DNA of 62,605 bases from Candidatus Poribacteria bacterium (GTDB taxonomy: Bacteria > Poribacteria > WGA-4E > WGA-3G): the NCBI GenBank assembly GCA_003635255.1, contig PYJC01000001.1, forward strand, positions 1 through 62,605, given 5' to 3'. The notes below the pieces were generated by a model. It had not been told where the DNA came from and searched no databases. It saw only the letters and a program-made list of their open reading frames with translations. The position numbers were made by a program, and so were the translations under genes. Numbering within the stretch: the first letter of the stretch is position 1; each line of letters begins with the position of its first letter. This document shows, piece by piece, positions 17,594 through 25,914 of this stretch.

Positions 17594-19246
17594 TTATTTT
17601 CCTATATCTAAGCCAAGTTCCTCTGCCTTTTTGAAATCCGCTTTCGCTTCCCTTTTTTCTCCAAGCAACAGTTTCACAATTGCGCGGTTGTGGTAGGCTT
17701 TGGCAAAGTCAGGCTTGAGGCTAACAGTCTTATTGAAATCATCAACTGCGCCAACGTAGTCATCAAGTTTTGCTTTCGCGACACCGAGCGTGTGATAGGC
17801 GTAAGGATTTTCCGTGTCTAACTTGATAGCTGACTCCGTATCCGTATCTGTTACTGCTGATTCGTATAGGCTTCGGGCACCTTCCATATTGCCTTTATCG
17901 GCTTCAAAATCCGCCAAGCAAATTTTCGTATATCCTCGAATAATGTAAGCATAAGTATCATATTGATCGTAAAGGATCGCCTCATCAAAGTCTTCAATTG
18001 CCGCGTGATAGTATTGCTGTGCTTCCGTGATCCGCCCTCGGTTGGTTTCAAGGATACCCAAGGCAACCTTCACCGCCCCACGCTCCGCGTATGACGGAAA
18101 CTTTGGGTAGATACCGATGGCTTTATCAAAGTCTTCAATTGCTGCACGATAATATTGTTGTGCTACCTCTGAGTTATCCTTGGTAAATTCAGCACGACCA
18201 AGAAGCACCTTCACATAGCCGCGCTTGGCATACGCGGGAGTATTCGTCGGGGTAATGCTGATGGCTTTATCAAGATCCTGAATCCCTGCACGATAGTACT
18301 GCTGTGCTACTTCTGGAGCCTCTTTGTCAAATTTAGAGTGCCCAAGGAGTATTTTGGCATATCCACGGTTGCTATATTTCATGCTTATTCCTACGTGCAT
18401 AGGGTTTATCGTATAAAATTTATCAATTGCCTCTATCGCACCGGCATAGTCAGCATTATAGAAGGCACTGGATGCCTGACCGAGGTAACTAAAGGCGCGT
18501 ATGGTATCTCTCTGCTGCCATTTTGCCAAAGGTTCAACTGTTCCTGACCGGTCGAGTAGTCCTTTGAGGACGTTTGACCCAACGGCATAACCGATAGGAC
18601 CGTTACCGGCAACATTAATCCCGATAACTTCGCCTTCAGTATTAAGCACAGGACCTCCGCTGTTACCTGCCGGACTATTGGGTGTTACGCGAAGCCACGC
18701 CCCGTTAAGCCGCTCCGAAAGGGCGGTAGTCTCCATGATATTAAACCTATCAGCAGGATAGCCTACATAACCTACGCAAAAAACAGTCTCCCCACTGCTA
18801 ACTGCGTCGCTATTGCCGAGGACAAGCGGTACGCCAGGACCAGATATTTGTAGAATGACAAGATCATTTTGGGTATCAAATGCCGTGACACCCTGAATTG
18901 TCCAGTCCGCGTTATCGGTTCTCACGTGTAACGACGCAAGATCAGCATCTGCAATAACGTGAATGTTCGTGGCAATCTTGTCATTTGCTATGAAAAAGCC
19001 GCTACTGATCATCGTTGAATTCCCTTCTCCGAAAACCACACGGACGGTAGACGCTTTTACTCTTTCCGTATCTAAGCCTTCAGCCACACCAAAAGGTAGC
19101 CCCGGTCCCCTTGGCGTCCCGCGTGACATGGCGTATATTGGATGCAATTCAACCGGATGCACTTCAATACGTTGGGAGGGTTGCGTGCATGAAAGAATTA
19201 ACCCGAAAGCGAGAAAGTTAAATAAAAATCTACTGATATATTTCAT
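17594..19246 (-). CDS. Trypsin-like serine protease lipoprotein with C-terminal TPRs
   Basis: The ATG at 19246, preceded by GGAAAGGAAC, gives 550 residues with a lipoprotein signal: the lipobox LILSC puts the acylated Cys at residue 20. Residues 65-220 are a trypsin/HtrA-type domain. The catalytic triad is visible as His 96 (TNIHVIADA), Asp 128 (DTQNDLVILQ) and Ser 196 (PAGNSGGPVLN). There is no PDZ domain. Instead residues 240-550 hold about seven TPR units, several with the pattern AIEDFDKAI. A membrane-attached protease that uses TPRs to recruit substrates or partners is a reasonable inference. The first ATG in frame (19315) would bury the lipobox. Confidence 0.9.
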   Translation of the reverse strand: MKYISRFLFNFLAFGLILSCTQPSQRIEVHPVELHPIYAMSRGTPRGPGLPFGVAEGLDTERVKASTVRVVFGEGNSTMISSGFFIANDKIATNIHVIADADLASLHVRTDNADWTIQGVTAFDTQNDLVILQISGPGVPLVLGNSDAVSSGETVFCVGYVGYPADRFNIMETTALSERLNGAWLRVTPNSPAGNSGGPVLNTEGEVIGINVAGNGPIGYAVGSNVLKGLLDRSGTVEPLAKWQQRDTIRAFSYLGQASSAFYNADYAGAIEAIDKFYTINPMHVGISMKYSNRGYAKILLGHSKFDKEAPEVAQQYYRAGIQDLDKAISITPTNTPAYAKRGYVKVLLGRAEFTKDNSEVAQQYYRAAIEDFDKAIGIYPKFPSYAERGAVKVALGILETNRGRITEAQQYYHAAIEDFDEAILYDQYDTYAYIIRGYTKICLADFEADKGNMEGARSLYESAVTDTDTESAIKLDTENPYAYHTLGVAKAKLDDYVGAVDDFNKTVSLKPDFAKAYHNRAIVKLLLGEKREAKADFKKAEELGLDIGK

Positions 19247-19452
19247 AATTGTTCCTTTCCGTAGTTGGGGTTTCAGCCTCAAATTCGGATATTGCCGATT
19301 GTTCTCTAATGTCACGTTAGTTGCAAATCGTCTCAGTTTTCTTGAGAAAACGCGAAATGGATCATTTAGAAGGTTTACTTATCTGAAAACGTTTGCTTTC
19401 TTAGCCAATTTTGATGTAATATTGTTAACAGAAAACACGTAGTGGAGGAACA

Positions 19453-21351
19453 ATGACACAAACTGAAACGAAAGACACCGCCAGCTTTGAGACGCTGCAG
19501 CGACCTGAATTAAAAAAACGCTACAAATGGATTTTTGAACTCGGTGCAGCGGGTCTTGTCCTTTATTATATCTATAGTGCCGGTTTCGGCAGTGCCAGTG
19601 AGCAGTACCACCTCGGTCTTTACCTTCTTCTAACCTTCGCACTCATCGGTATCGTTTACCGATGCCGGAAAAACTCCCCAATATCTCGACCATCCGTGTT
19701 GGATTTTCTGCTCATCGTAGGCAGCATTTTTACCATCGGCTACTGGATTGTAGAATATCCGAACCTCGCAAATCGGGCAGGCAATTATAACCAACTCGAT
19801 ATTTTCGTAGGTGCGATTGCGATCCTCATCAGTTTTGAGGTGAGCCGCCGGACCGTCGGTTGGGCACTAACTATCATTGCCGTAGTTGGTATCCTCTACG
19901 CACTTTTTGGCAGAGCGATGCCGGATGCGATCGCGCATAAAGGCTTTCCACTCCGTAGGATTATTGAATACTGCTTCTTCAGTCAAGCGGGGGTCTTCGG
20001 CATCATGGCGAACGTGATGGCGACTTATGTGATCCTGTTTATCTTCTTCGGGGCGTTCCTGGAGAAATCCGGGGTTGGGCAATTCTTTATCAATCTACCG
20101 ATGTCGATAGCAGGACGTTCGATAGGGGGTGCAGCGAAAGTTTCAGTCATGACTTCTGGATTTTTCGGATCTGTCGCAGGGAGTGCGATCGCGAATACAG
20201 TTGCTACCGGAACATTCACAATCCCTTTGATGAAGCGGACAGGCTTCCGTCCACACGTTGCGGGTGCGGTTGAGGCTTCTGCCTCTGTAGGTGGGCAGTT
20301 CTTACCACCGGTGATGGGGGCAGGCGCGTTCCTAATGGCAGAACGGACAGGTTTGCCGTACAGCCAAATCGCGCTCTTATCTATCGTCCCAGCTATCCTC
20401 TATTTCTTATCCGTCTGGGTAATGGTGCATTGTGAAGCCAAGAAACAGGGACTTGAACGGATACCAGCATCAGAAATCCCGAAATTCGGATCACTCCTTA
20501 AAAGCGGGTGGTATTACCTACTCCCATTGTTGACACTCGTTGGGATCTTGGTCGCTGGCTATACCGCCTACAAAGCGGCGTTTTTCGCGATTCTCGTTAC
20601 GATCGGTGTGAGTTATTTCCGTCCAGAGACACGGCTGACACCGAAGCGAATTTGGGAAGCGGTGGTAAGTGGCGCAAAAAATTCGCTCGCTATTGGGGGT
20701 GCTGTGGGTACGATCGGTATCATCGTCGCTGTTATTGATCTGACAGGTTTAGGACGGATATTCCCAGAGTTAGTACTGACAGTTGCGGGCAGCAACAAGG
20801 CGATCGCAATTTTACTGCTCGCGATCGCTTCTCTTGTACTCGGCATGGGGATTCCTGTTACCGCTGCCTATCTGATTACTTCCGAACTGGCTGTACCGAT
20901 TCTAACGTCCCCGGAGATGGGGATCCCGATCATTGCTGCGCATTTGATCATCTTCTGGCTCAGCCAAGATTCCAATATCACACCACCGGTTGCTTTAGGG
21001 GCTTATGCAGGGGCTGCGATCGCGCGCGCCGATCCGTGGAAGACGGGTTGGGCATGCTTCAAGTTCGCGAAACTCCTCTACATCATGCCGTTGTTATTTG
21101 CGTATACGCACATCCTATTCACAGAAGGCACACCCGAGCAATACGTACTATCTGTTGTATCTGCTATCGTTGGCACTATTATTTTCTCGATTGTGACGAT
21201 GGGGCACTTTGTCCGTAAGACACATTGGCATGAGTGGATATTGCTCGCGCTTGCGGCTTTCCTTGCTTATGTCTATAACATCTGGACATTCATTTTGGCG
21301 ATAGTGCTTGTTGCAGGTGTGTATATTGTCCAGAAACGCTCAGCGTCGTAG
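19453..21351 (+). CDS. TRAP transporter fused permease (TAXI-type 4TM-12TM)
   Basis: Membrane protein of 632 residues with about 16 or more helices. The N-terminal part (residues 27-160) corresponds to the small DctQ-like subunit and the rest to the large DctM-like subunit. The large subunit has GAAKVSVMTSGFFGSVAGSAIANTVATGTFTIPLMKR and AGAVEASASVGGQFLPPVMGAGAFLM, typical of TAXI-TRAP fused permeases. These use a sodium or proton gradient to import organic acids delivered by a periplasmic TAXI protein. No such binding protein is encoded here, so the partner lies elsewhere. GGAGG precedes the ATG. The gene is divergent from the protease gene. Confidence 0.92.
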   Translation: MTQTETKDTASFETLQRPELKKRYKWIFELGAAGLVLYYIYSAGFGSASEQYHLGLYLLLTFALIGIVYRCRKNSPISRPSVLDFLLIVGSIFTIGYWIVEYPNLANRAGNYNQLDIFVGAIAILISFEVSRRTVGWALTIIAVVGILYALFGRAMPDAIAHKGFPLRRIIEYCFFSQAGVFGIMANVMATYVILFIFFGAFLEKSGVGQFFINLPMSIAGRSIGGAAKVSVMTSGFFGSVAGSAIANTVATGTFTIPLMKRTGFRPHVAGAVEASASVGGQFLPPVMGAGAFLMAERTGLPYSQIALLSIVPAILYFLSVWVMVHCEAKKQGLERIPASEIPKFGSLLKSGWYYLLPLLTLVGILVAGYTAYKAAFFAILVTIGVSYFRPETRLTPKRIWEAVVSGAKNSLAIGGAVGTIGIIVAVIDLTGLGRIFPELVLTVAGSNKAIAILLLAIASLVLGMGIPVTAAYLITSELAVPILTSPEMGIPIIAAHLIIFWLSQDSNITPPVALGAYAGAAIARADPWKTGWACFKFAKLLYIMPLLFAYTHILFTEGTPEQYVLSVVSAIVGTIIFSIVTMGHFVRKTHWHEWILLALAAFLAYVYNIWTFILAIVLVAGVYIVQKRSAS

Positions 21352-21360
21352 GGGATACCT

Positions 21361-22218
21361 TCATGGACTGTCAACAATTTCTTGAAGTCGTTGTAGGAGT
21401 GCTTCCGCTGCTTGACGCGACACCTGTAGATTGAATTGTTCTACTGCTTTTTCAGCACGGAAGGTACTCCCTCGGTAATAACGTAAGAAAACGATGCCTG
21501 CCCATAATGCAGCATCTGTATAGTGTCCATCCAACACGGCATCAATGATAAGAAAACCGAGCGCGCTGTTGAGTCCAATTGCATTTAATCCACCCCGCCA
21601 ATCGCCAGCGTAGACGTGCCCTGCACCGGGAAGGATTTTAGACAAGACGCTCCCAACCTTGACAGATTTCTGTGGCATATTGAGTGCTGAATCAAAGCGT
21701 GCGTCGAGTTTTTCATCGGTAGCATAGTCACGGAGGACCTCGCGCGCCGCTTCCCATCGAAATTGGTAAATATAGGTAACCGCTTGCAAGAAAAGTGCGC
21801 GACGGTAACGTTGGACAGACGGGTTTCGGAGCATCACTTTAATCAATTCCAACTGCGCAAGATCGTAATTCTGTGTGGCGATGAGTGTCACTGCGAGTTC
21901 CAGCTGGTATTCCGATTTTGATTCACTATCCATGGCGTAATGTGTCGCGATACGCAAAGTATTAACGGCCTCTGTCCATAAACTTTGTGCTCTATAGGCG
22001 AGTCCGATATTGTAGTAGACTTCACCGACACGCGGATCGTGCGGATGAAAAAAGAGGAAGCGTTTATATTCGGTGATGGCAGCATCATGATTGCCCTGTG
22101 CAGTAAAATGTCTGCCGAGGGATAATGGAAGTTCTTCCGCGGCTGCCACAAAACGACAGAAGAGTAAAAGGATACTGAGTAGTAAAAAGGATATAAACTT
22201 ATTCAAAATCTGATACAC
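21361..22218 (-). CDS. Exported TPR protein with C-terminal membrane segment
   Basis: Protein of 285 residues with a signal peptide ending near residue 27 (LLLFCRFVAAAEE). Residues 30-165 hold about four TPR-like units (HDAAITEYKRFLFFHPHDPRVGEVYYNIGLAY and following). Residues 195-255 contain KILPGAGHVYAGDWRGGLNA and a hydrophobic stretch, reminiscent of the membrane segment seen after TPRs in DUF5683-type proteins. It ends just 9 bp after the TRAP permease gene on the opposite strand. The function is unknown; an envelope scaffold is likely. Confidence 0.75.
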   Translation of the reverse strand: MYQILNKFISFLLLSILLLFCRFVAAAEELPLSLGRHFTAQGNHDAAITEYKRFLFFHPHDPRVGEVYYNIGLAYRAQSLWTEAVNTLRIATHYAMDSESKSEYQLELAVTLIATQNYDLAQLELIKVMLRNPSVQRYRRALFLQAVTYIYQFRWEAAREVLRDYATDEKLDARFDSALNMPQKSVKVGSVLSKILPGAGHVYAGDWRGGLNAIGLNSALGFLIIDAVLDGHYTDAALWAGIVFLRYYRGSTFRAEKAVEQFNLQVSRQAAEALLQRLQEIVDSP

Positions 22219-22241
22219 TTGATGTCGAGTTTTTAATCTTA

Positions 22242-22310
22242 TTAATAGACATTCAACGCCATGTCATCACCCGCTGCTGCTTTTCGGACGTAAACATCAT
22301 CGGGAATCAT
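22242..22310 (-). CDS. Possible 22-residue peptide
   Basis: An ATG at 22310 with GGTGA seven bases upstream opens a frame reading MIPDDVYVRKAAAGDDMALNVY, split here as MIPDDVYVRKA and AAGDDMALNVY, and ends at TAA 22242, just upstream of the exported TPR gene. It may be a leader peptide or chance. Confidence 0.2.
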   Translation of the reverse strand: MIPDDVYVRKAAAGDDMALNVY

Positions 22311-22392
22311 AACGTTCACCTTTTTAGGATATGGCTATGTCCATAGTATATCCCTTTTCAATTGACTTGTCAAAGCATATTCACGAACTTTT

Positions 22393-22414
22393 CTTTAGAC
22401 TTATGTGTCTAAAG
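22393..22414. promoter_or_regulatory. Inverted repeat upstream of the chorismate lyase-like gene
   Basis: CTTTAGAC and GTCTAAAG are perfect 8-bp arms around TTATGT, about 75 bp upstream of the likely start. A TTGACTTGTCAA palindrome lies 20 bp before it. Either may be an operator. Eight-base arms occur by chance several times in a window of this size. Confidence 0.35.
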
Positions 22415-22489
22415 TGTATAACAAACCTAAACATTGCAGGTCACCTTTGTGTGAACTTGCTGCCTCCACAAAGAAAGAGAATACCGACC

Positions 22490-23092
22490 ATGAAAACAGA
22501 CACAATCGGACAATCGGGAACCTATGTTAACACACGCATGAAAGCACTCTTTGTCGCACAAGACGATAAACCCGCCACATTAAAAGAAATCAATCTCGCA
22601 CGCCTCACGCCATTCCAACGAGGATTGCTCGTTACAGACGGAACGGTTACTCGATTCATTGAAGCGTACACGTTCATGCCCGTGGAGGTTGTACTGCTAC
22701 AACAGACGAAACAAACGCTACCCACCGAAAACATCTGGCTTCAATTGCCTGCCGGTGAAGAAGTTATTTCACGGCAGGTGGTTCTCCAAACCCACTCACC
22801 GGATAAATCGCCCTCAACAACGCATACCTACGCAGACTCGCTAATTGTATCAAAGCGTCTGTCGAAATGTATCTTGGACGGATTAGAATTCGATAAACAA
22901 GGATTAGGTGGACTTTTACGGCACAGCGGTTTAGAAACTCGACGTGAGCTGCTCTGGTGCGGGATCGAAATCTTAACCGATCTACCGGCTGCTGTTGCAC
23001 ACCTTGAAGGCAAGACGTTTGTGAGTCGGGCTTATCGGGTGTTCTCGGATCAAGAACCGCTTATGCTGATTAATGAGAAGTTTCCACTGTGA
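22490..23092 (+). CDS. Chorismate lyase-like (DUF98/UbiC-type) protein
   Basis: The ATG at 22490 gives 200 residues. The sequence fits the chorismate lyase fold of the UbiC/DUF98 type: LTPFQRGLLVTDGTVTRFIEAYT, then VISRQVVLQTH with the conserved Arg, YADSLIVSKRL, and GLGGLLRHSGLETRRELLW. DUF98 proteins remove pyruvate from chorismate to give 4-hydroxybenzoate, a precursor of quinones or phenolic glycolipids. No other ubiquinone gene is nearby, so the pathway role is open. The ribosome-binding site (AAGAGA) is weak and distant. The frame extends upstream to 22331 but without protein-like character. Confidence 0.75.
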   Translation: MKTDTIGQSGTYVNTRMKALFVAQDDKPATLKEINLARLTPFQRGLLVTDGTVTRFIEAYTFMPVEVVLLQQTKQTLPTENIWLQLPAGEEVISRQVVLQTHSPDKSPSTTHTYADSLIVSKRLSKCILDGLEFDKQGLGGLLRHSGLETRRELLWCGIEILTDLPAAVAHLEGKTFVSRAYRVFSDQEPLMLINEKFPL

Positions 23093-23094
23093 TA

Positions 23095-23253
23095 GTTATC
23101 AGTTGTCAGTTGTCATGCTTCGCAGCGAGAACAGTTAAGAAGTTTCCTGCGGTCACGACAGAAATAGTAACCGACACAGGAGATTAACTGATAACCGAAA
23201 ACCGAAAAGTTATAACTGTTCCACTGATAACTGAAAGGTTTTTTGCAGAAAAC
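23095..23253. repeat. Heptamer-repeat element
   Basis: The left end holds AGTTATC, AGTTGTC, AGTTGTC in tandem. The right part holds TAACTGATAACCGAAAACCG and a block AACTGAAAGG-TTTTTT-GCAGAAAAC (23229-23253) that is nearly the same as at 49581-49604. It lies between the chorismate lyase-like gene and the DUF3500 gene and is non-coding. Confidence 0.65.
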
Positions 23254-23273
23254 AAAAACTTGAAGGAATACTT

Positions 23274-24452
23274 ATGTTACGCAAAATTTTAATTACATTT
23301 ACTATAATGCTCGTGTCGGGGGTACTCACATTTACACTCAATATTTTCGATGCTCCGACCGTTGAGGCAAAAAAAACAGATGGGGTTGCTGAAATCTCTA
23401 CAAAACCTTCAATCGTAACGCTGGCGACGGCTATGAAAAACTTCCGAGCATCGCTGAGCAGCGAACTTCTTGCCGACGCTTCTTTCCCACTCGGACATAA
23501 AGAATTCTATTCTTGGACCAATGTACCACCAGGTAGGGATGAAGATCGAGGTGGTATCCGTTTTGGTGAGTTGTCCATAAATCAATTGACACGCTTTTAT
23601 GAAGTTTTGCGCGTATTCTTGAGTGACAACGGTTATACCAAAGTTTCTCTCATTACAAAAGACACTGAAAAACATCTCAAGGATATCAGCCCGAGCTTCT
23701 GGGCATCAAACCCTTACCATATCGCTCTATTTGGAAACCCAGAGACAGATGGATCGTGGGGATTCCAATTGGACGGTCACCACTTGGCTCTCAATTTCTT
23801 GGTACACGGTGATGCCGTCTCCATCGTCCCTGCCCTTATCGGAACTGCACCCGCAACCATTGACGGCACTGTCGTGCTTGAAGATGAAAGAGACAAAGCC
23901 TTTGCTTTACTCAATAGTCTTGATGAGAACCAGAAAAAGAAAGCAATTCAGAAAGGGCGTCGCGGACTCCGAGTCGGGGCAGGTAGGTCAACCGATCCGT
24001 TCCTAAATCACGATTATTCCGAATTTGTGGGTATCGGCTTGAAGGCTTCGGAGATGAATGCCACTGAAAAAGAACACCTACGAAATCTGATTAAAACCTA
24101 TGTCTACAATCTTGAAACCGAGTTCGCTAACATCTGGATGGCTGATATCGATGCTGGACTCGACGATACCTATTTCGTCTGGATCGGTGGTACGACACCT
24201 AACAATCCGATTTACTATCGTGTTTTCAATCCGGCTGTCTGGATCGAATTTAACAATGAGAGCGGTTTAGACCACATCCATACTATTATCCGCTCGCCTA
24301 ATGGAAACGATTACGGCATTTTCGCTTTGAATCGCGCTCCAAAGACGCTCTTAGAACACTACACGCTTGAAGATCACCAGAAAATAAGCGATGCGTTATT
24401 TGATTATAGTTTCATCCGTCTGCAAGACATAGAAAATATGGAGGCACATTAA
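23274..24452 (+). CDS. Exported DUF3500 family protein
   Basis: Protein of 392 residues with an N-terminal signal (LITFTIMLVSGVLTFTLNIF). The DUF3500 hallmark is seen in WGFQLDGHHLALNFLVHGDAVSIVPALIGTAP, split in the middle by strand residues, with GIFALNRAPKTLLEHYTLED near the end. The conserved His pair in LDGHHLALN and Asp/Glu residues could form an active or metal site, but the function of the family is not established to my knowledge. It shares a TAATG junction (1-bp overlap) with the methyltransferase gene, which implies coupled translation. Confidence 0.85.
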   Translation: MLRKILITFTIMLVSGVLTFTLNIFDAPTVEAKKTDGVAEISTKPSIVTLATAMKNFRASLSSELLADASFPLGHKEFYSWTNVPPGRDEDRGGIRFGELSINQLTRFYEVLRVFLSDNGYTKVSLITKDTEKHLKDISPSFWASNPYHIALFGNPETDGSWGFQLDGHHLALNFLVHGDAVSIVPALIGTAPATIDGTVVLEDERDKAFALLNSLDENQKKKAIQKGRRGLRVGAGRSTDPFLNHDYSEFVGIGLKASEMNATEKEHLRNLIKTYVYNLETEFANIWMADIDAGLDDTYFVWIGGTTPNNPIYYRVFNPAVWIEFNNESGLDHIHTIIRSPNGNDYGIFALNRAPKTLLEHYTLEDHQKISDALFDYSFIRLQDIENMEAH

Positions 24453-25018
24453 TGTTAGAGAAAGTTTTAACTGAAGTTGAGGAACAGTGTCGCGCAGAAC
24501 GAGTGCCGATGCTCGGACCTGACAAGGCGAAACTACTCGCCAGTTGTGTTGAAAAGGCAAAACCGTCCCTGATTGTCGAGTGCGGAACTGCCATCGGATA
24601 TTCTGGGTTGTGGATATTACGTGTGCTGAAAACTTTAGGCACAGGACGCTTGATAACAGTAGAAATAGAAGAGGTCAACGCACAACGAGCACGCGCAAAC
24701 TTTGAAAGGGCAGGTGTAGCTGACCTCGTCGATTCACGTATCGGTGATGCTTCAGAAGTCCTCAAAACCATCCAAGAGCCCGTCGATTTCCTGTTCCTTG
24801 ATAACAACAAAGACGGTTATTATGCCTGTTTCCGAGCCATCGAATCGCAGCTAACCAATCCAGCAACAATTGTCGCTGATAATGTCGGTAGGGCAGAGCA
24901 GATGGCGGATTATCTGGAACATGTCCGCTCACATTACGACTCCGAAACGCACTGGTTTGAAAGTCGGCGGCGACCCGGAAGGCGTGACGGTATGGAGGTC
25001 AGCATCTATCGCCGTTGA
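24452..25018 (+). CDS. Class I SAM-dependent O-methyltransferase
   Basis: Protein of 188 residues with the COMT-like motifs: IVECGTAIGYSG (42-52) for SAM binding, VEIEE (70-74) for the ribose hydroxyls, DFLFLDNNKDGYY (metal Asp 117) and IVADNVG (metal-binding Asp 143 and Asn 144). Members methylate catechol-type hydroxyls or tRNA hydroxyuridine with a divalent metal. The substrate is unknown. Its start codon overlaps the DUF3500 stop, which makes the two a coupled pair. Confidence 0.9.
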   Translation: MLEKVLTEVEEQCRAERVPMLGPDKAKLLASCVEKAKPSLIVECGTAIGYSGLWILRVLKTLGTGRLITVEIEEVNAQRARANFERAGVADLVDSRIGDASEVLKTIQEPVDFLFLDNNKDGYYACFRAIESQLTNPATIVADNVGRAEQMADYLEHVRSHYDSETHWFESRRRPGRRDGMEVSIYRR

Positions 25019-25147
25019 TATTAGAGGCGGTACTGAAAGGCAAGGTCTATACCTCACCTTTCATATAGTAATTCCCAAAAAGGAGGCACTCATCTGGAAT
25101 TTCACACTTCATTTTCTTAAACTTCGCTCTGATTTCTGATCTGTGAC

Positions 25148-25176
25148 TTGACATCACTCCTTAAGTTTGTTATGCT
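25148..25176 (+). promoter_or_regulatory. Sigma-70-like promoter
   Basis: TTGACA (25148-25153), a 17-bp spacer and TATGCT (25171-25176) form a good promoter reading toward the small exported protein at 25297. The implied 5' leader is about 110 bases. Confidence 0.6.
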
Positions 25177-25296
25177 ATCCCCCAATTGAACAGTTGATTG
25201 AATACAGCGCGGAGGGGACGGAATACCCCATCGTATCATTATTTGACCAAAAAACTCAATTTGGTGGTCGATCTCCATTGTGTAGGAGGAAATTCA

Positions 25297-25698
25297 ATGA
25301 AAAAAAACTCAACGTTTCATGTTTTAACTTTTTGTATGGTGTTCTTGGTTTTTAGTGCGCCTTTTGTCGCCCTAGCTCAACAGTTCTCAGGGGAAGCCCA
25401 GGCTGCGATAGACCGTGCTAAACGAGATGCCGAGGCATTAACCAATAAGAGGCTTTGGTTTTTTGCTGGCTGTTTCGGCACTTTTTTCGGATACTTGGCG
25501 GCTAATACATATCACAGCCCTGTACCTACTGTGGCACTCCTTGGTAAATCGCCAGAATATGTTGCTTTCTATACCGATACGTATGTAACAAAGACACAAC
25601 AACTTCAATCGGATCAGGCATTAAACGGTTGTATTATTGGAGCAATAGTCCAGTTCGGTATACCTCTTTGTGCGACAGCAGTGAGGTACGCTGATTGA
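25297..25698 (+). CDS. Small exported membrane protein of unknown function
   Basis: The ATG at 25297 has an excellent TAGGAGG site and gives 133 residues. The signal peptide (FCMVFLVFSAPFVALAQ) should be cleaved after ALA. A short helical, charged stretch follows (AQAAIDRAKRDAEALTNKRL). Two hydrophobic segments at about residues 53-72 and 110-130 suggest a membrane hairpin. Both contain Cys residues (AGCFGTFFG; NGCIIGA, PLCATAV). No family was recognised. Confidence 0.75.
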   Translation: MKKNSTFHVLTFCMVFLVFSAPFVALAQQFSGEAQAAIDRAKRDAEALTNKRLWFFAGCFGTFFGYLAANTYHSPVPTVALLGKSPEYVAFYTDTYVTKTQQLQSDQALNGCIIGAIVQFGIPLCATAVRYAD

Positions 25699-25783
25699 AT
25701 GTGAAAATCAATTTGATGGTTTGTTCGTAGTGAGAAACCCTTCATCGCCTGTCGTAGTATCACATAAAGCGATTAACTCCCCA

Positions 25784-25825
25784 AAAACCCTTAATTTTAG
25801 ACTGGACAAACCACCAGAGGGTTTT
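25784..25825 (+). terminator. Possible hairpin terminator
   Basis: AAAACCCT (25784-25791) pairs with AGGGTTTT (25818-25825), with an inner CTGG/CCAG stem, followed by GTTTT. It is placed after the small exported protein gene. The bulge is large, so the call is tentative. Confidence 0.35.
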
Positions 25826-25914
25826 GTTTTAAATAGTGATATTAGATTCCACTCGCCCGATTTTTAGAATGTCAAAAACGCCTCCATTGACGCGAAAGAA
25901 GGAAACATTCACCT

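Noticed and set aside
22331..22489. Upstream extension of the chorismate lyase-like frame
   Set aside because: It has no protein-like conservation pattern, contains the inverted repeat at 22393, and the ATG at 22490 leaves the full domain intact.
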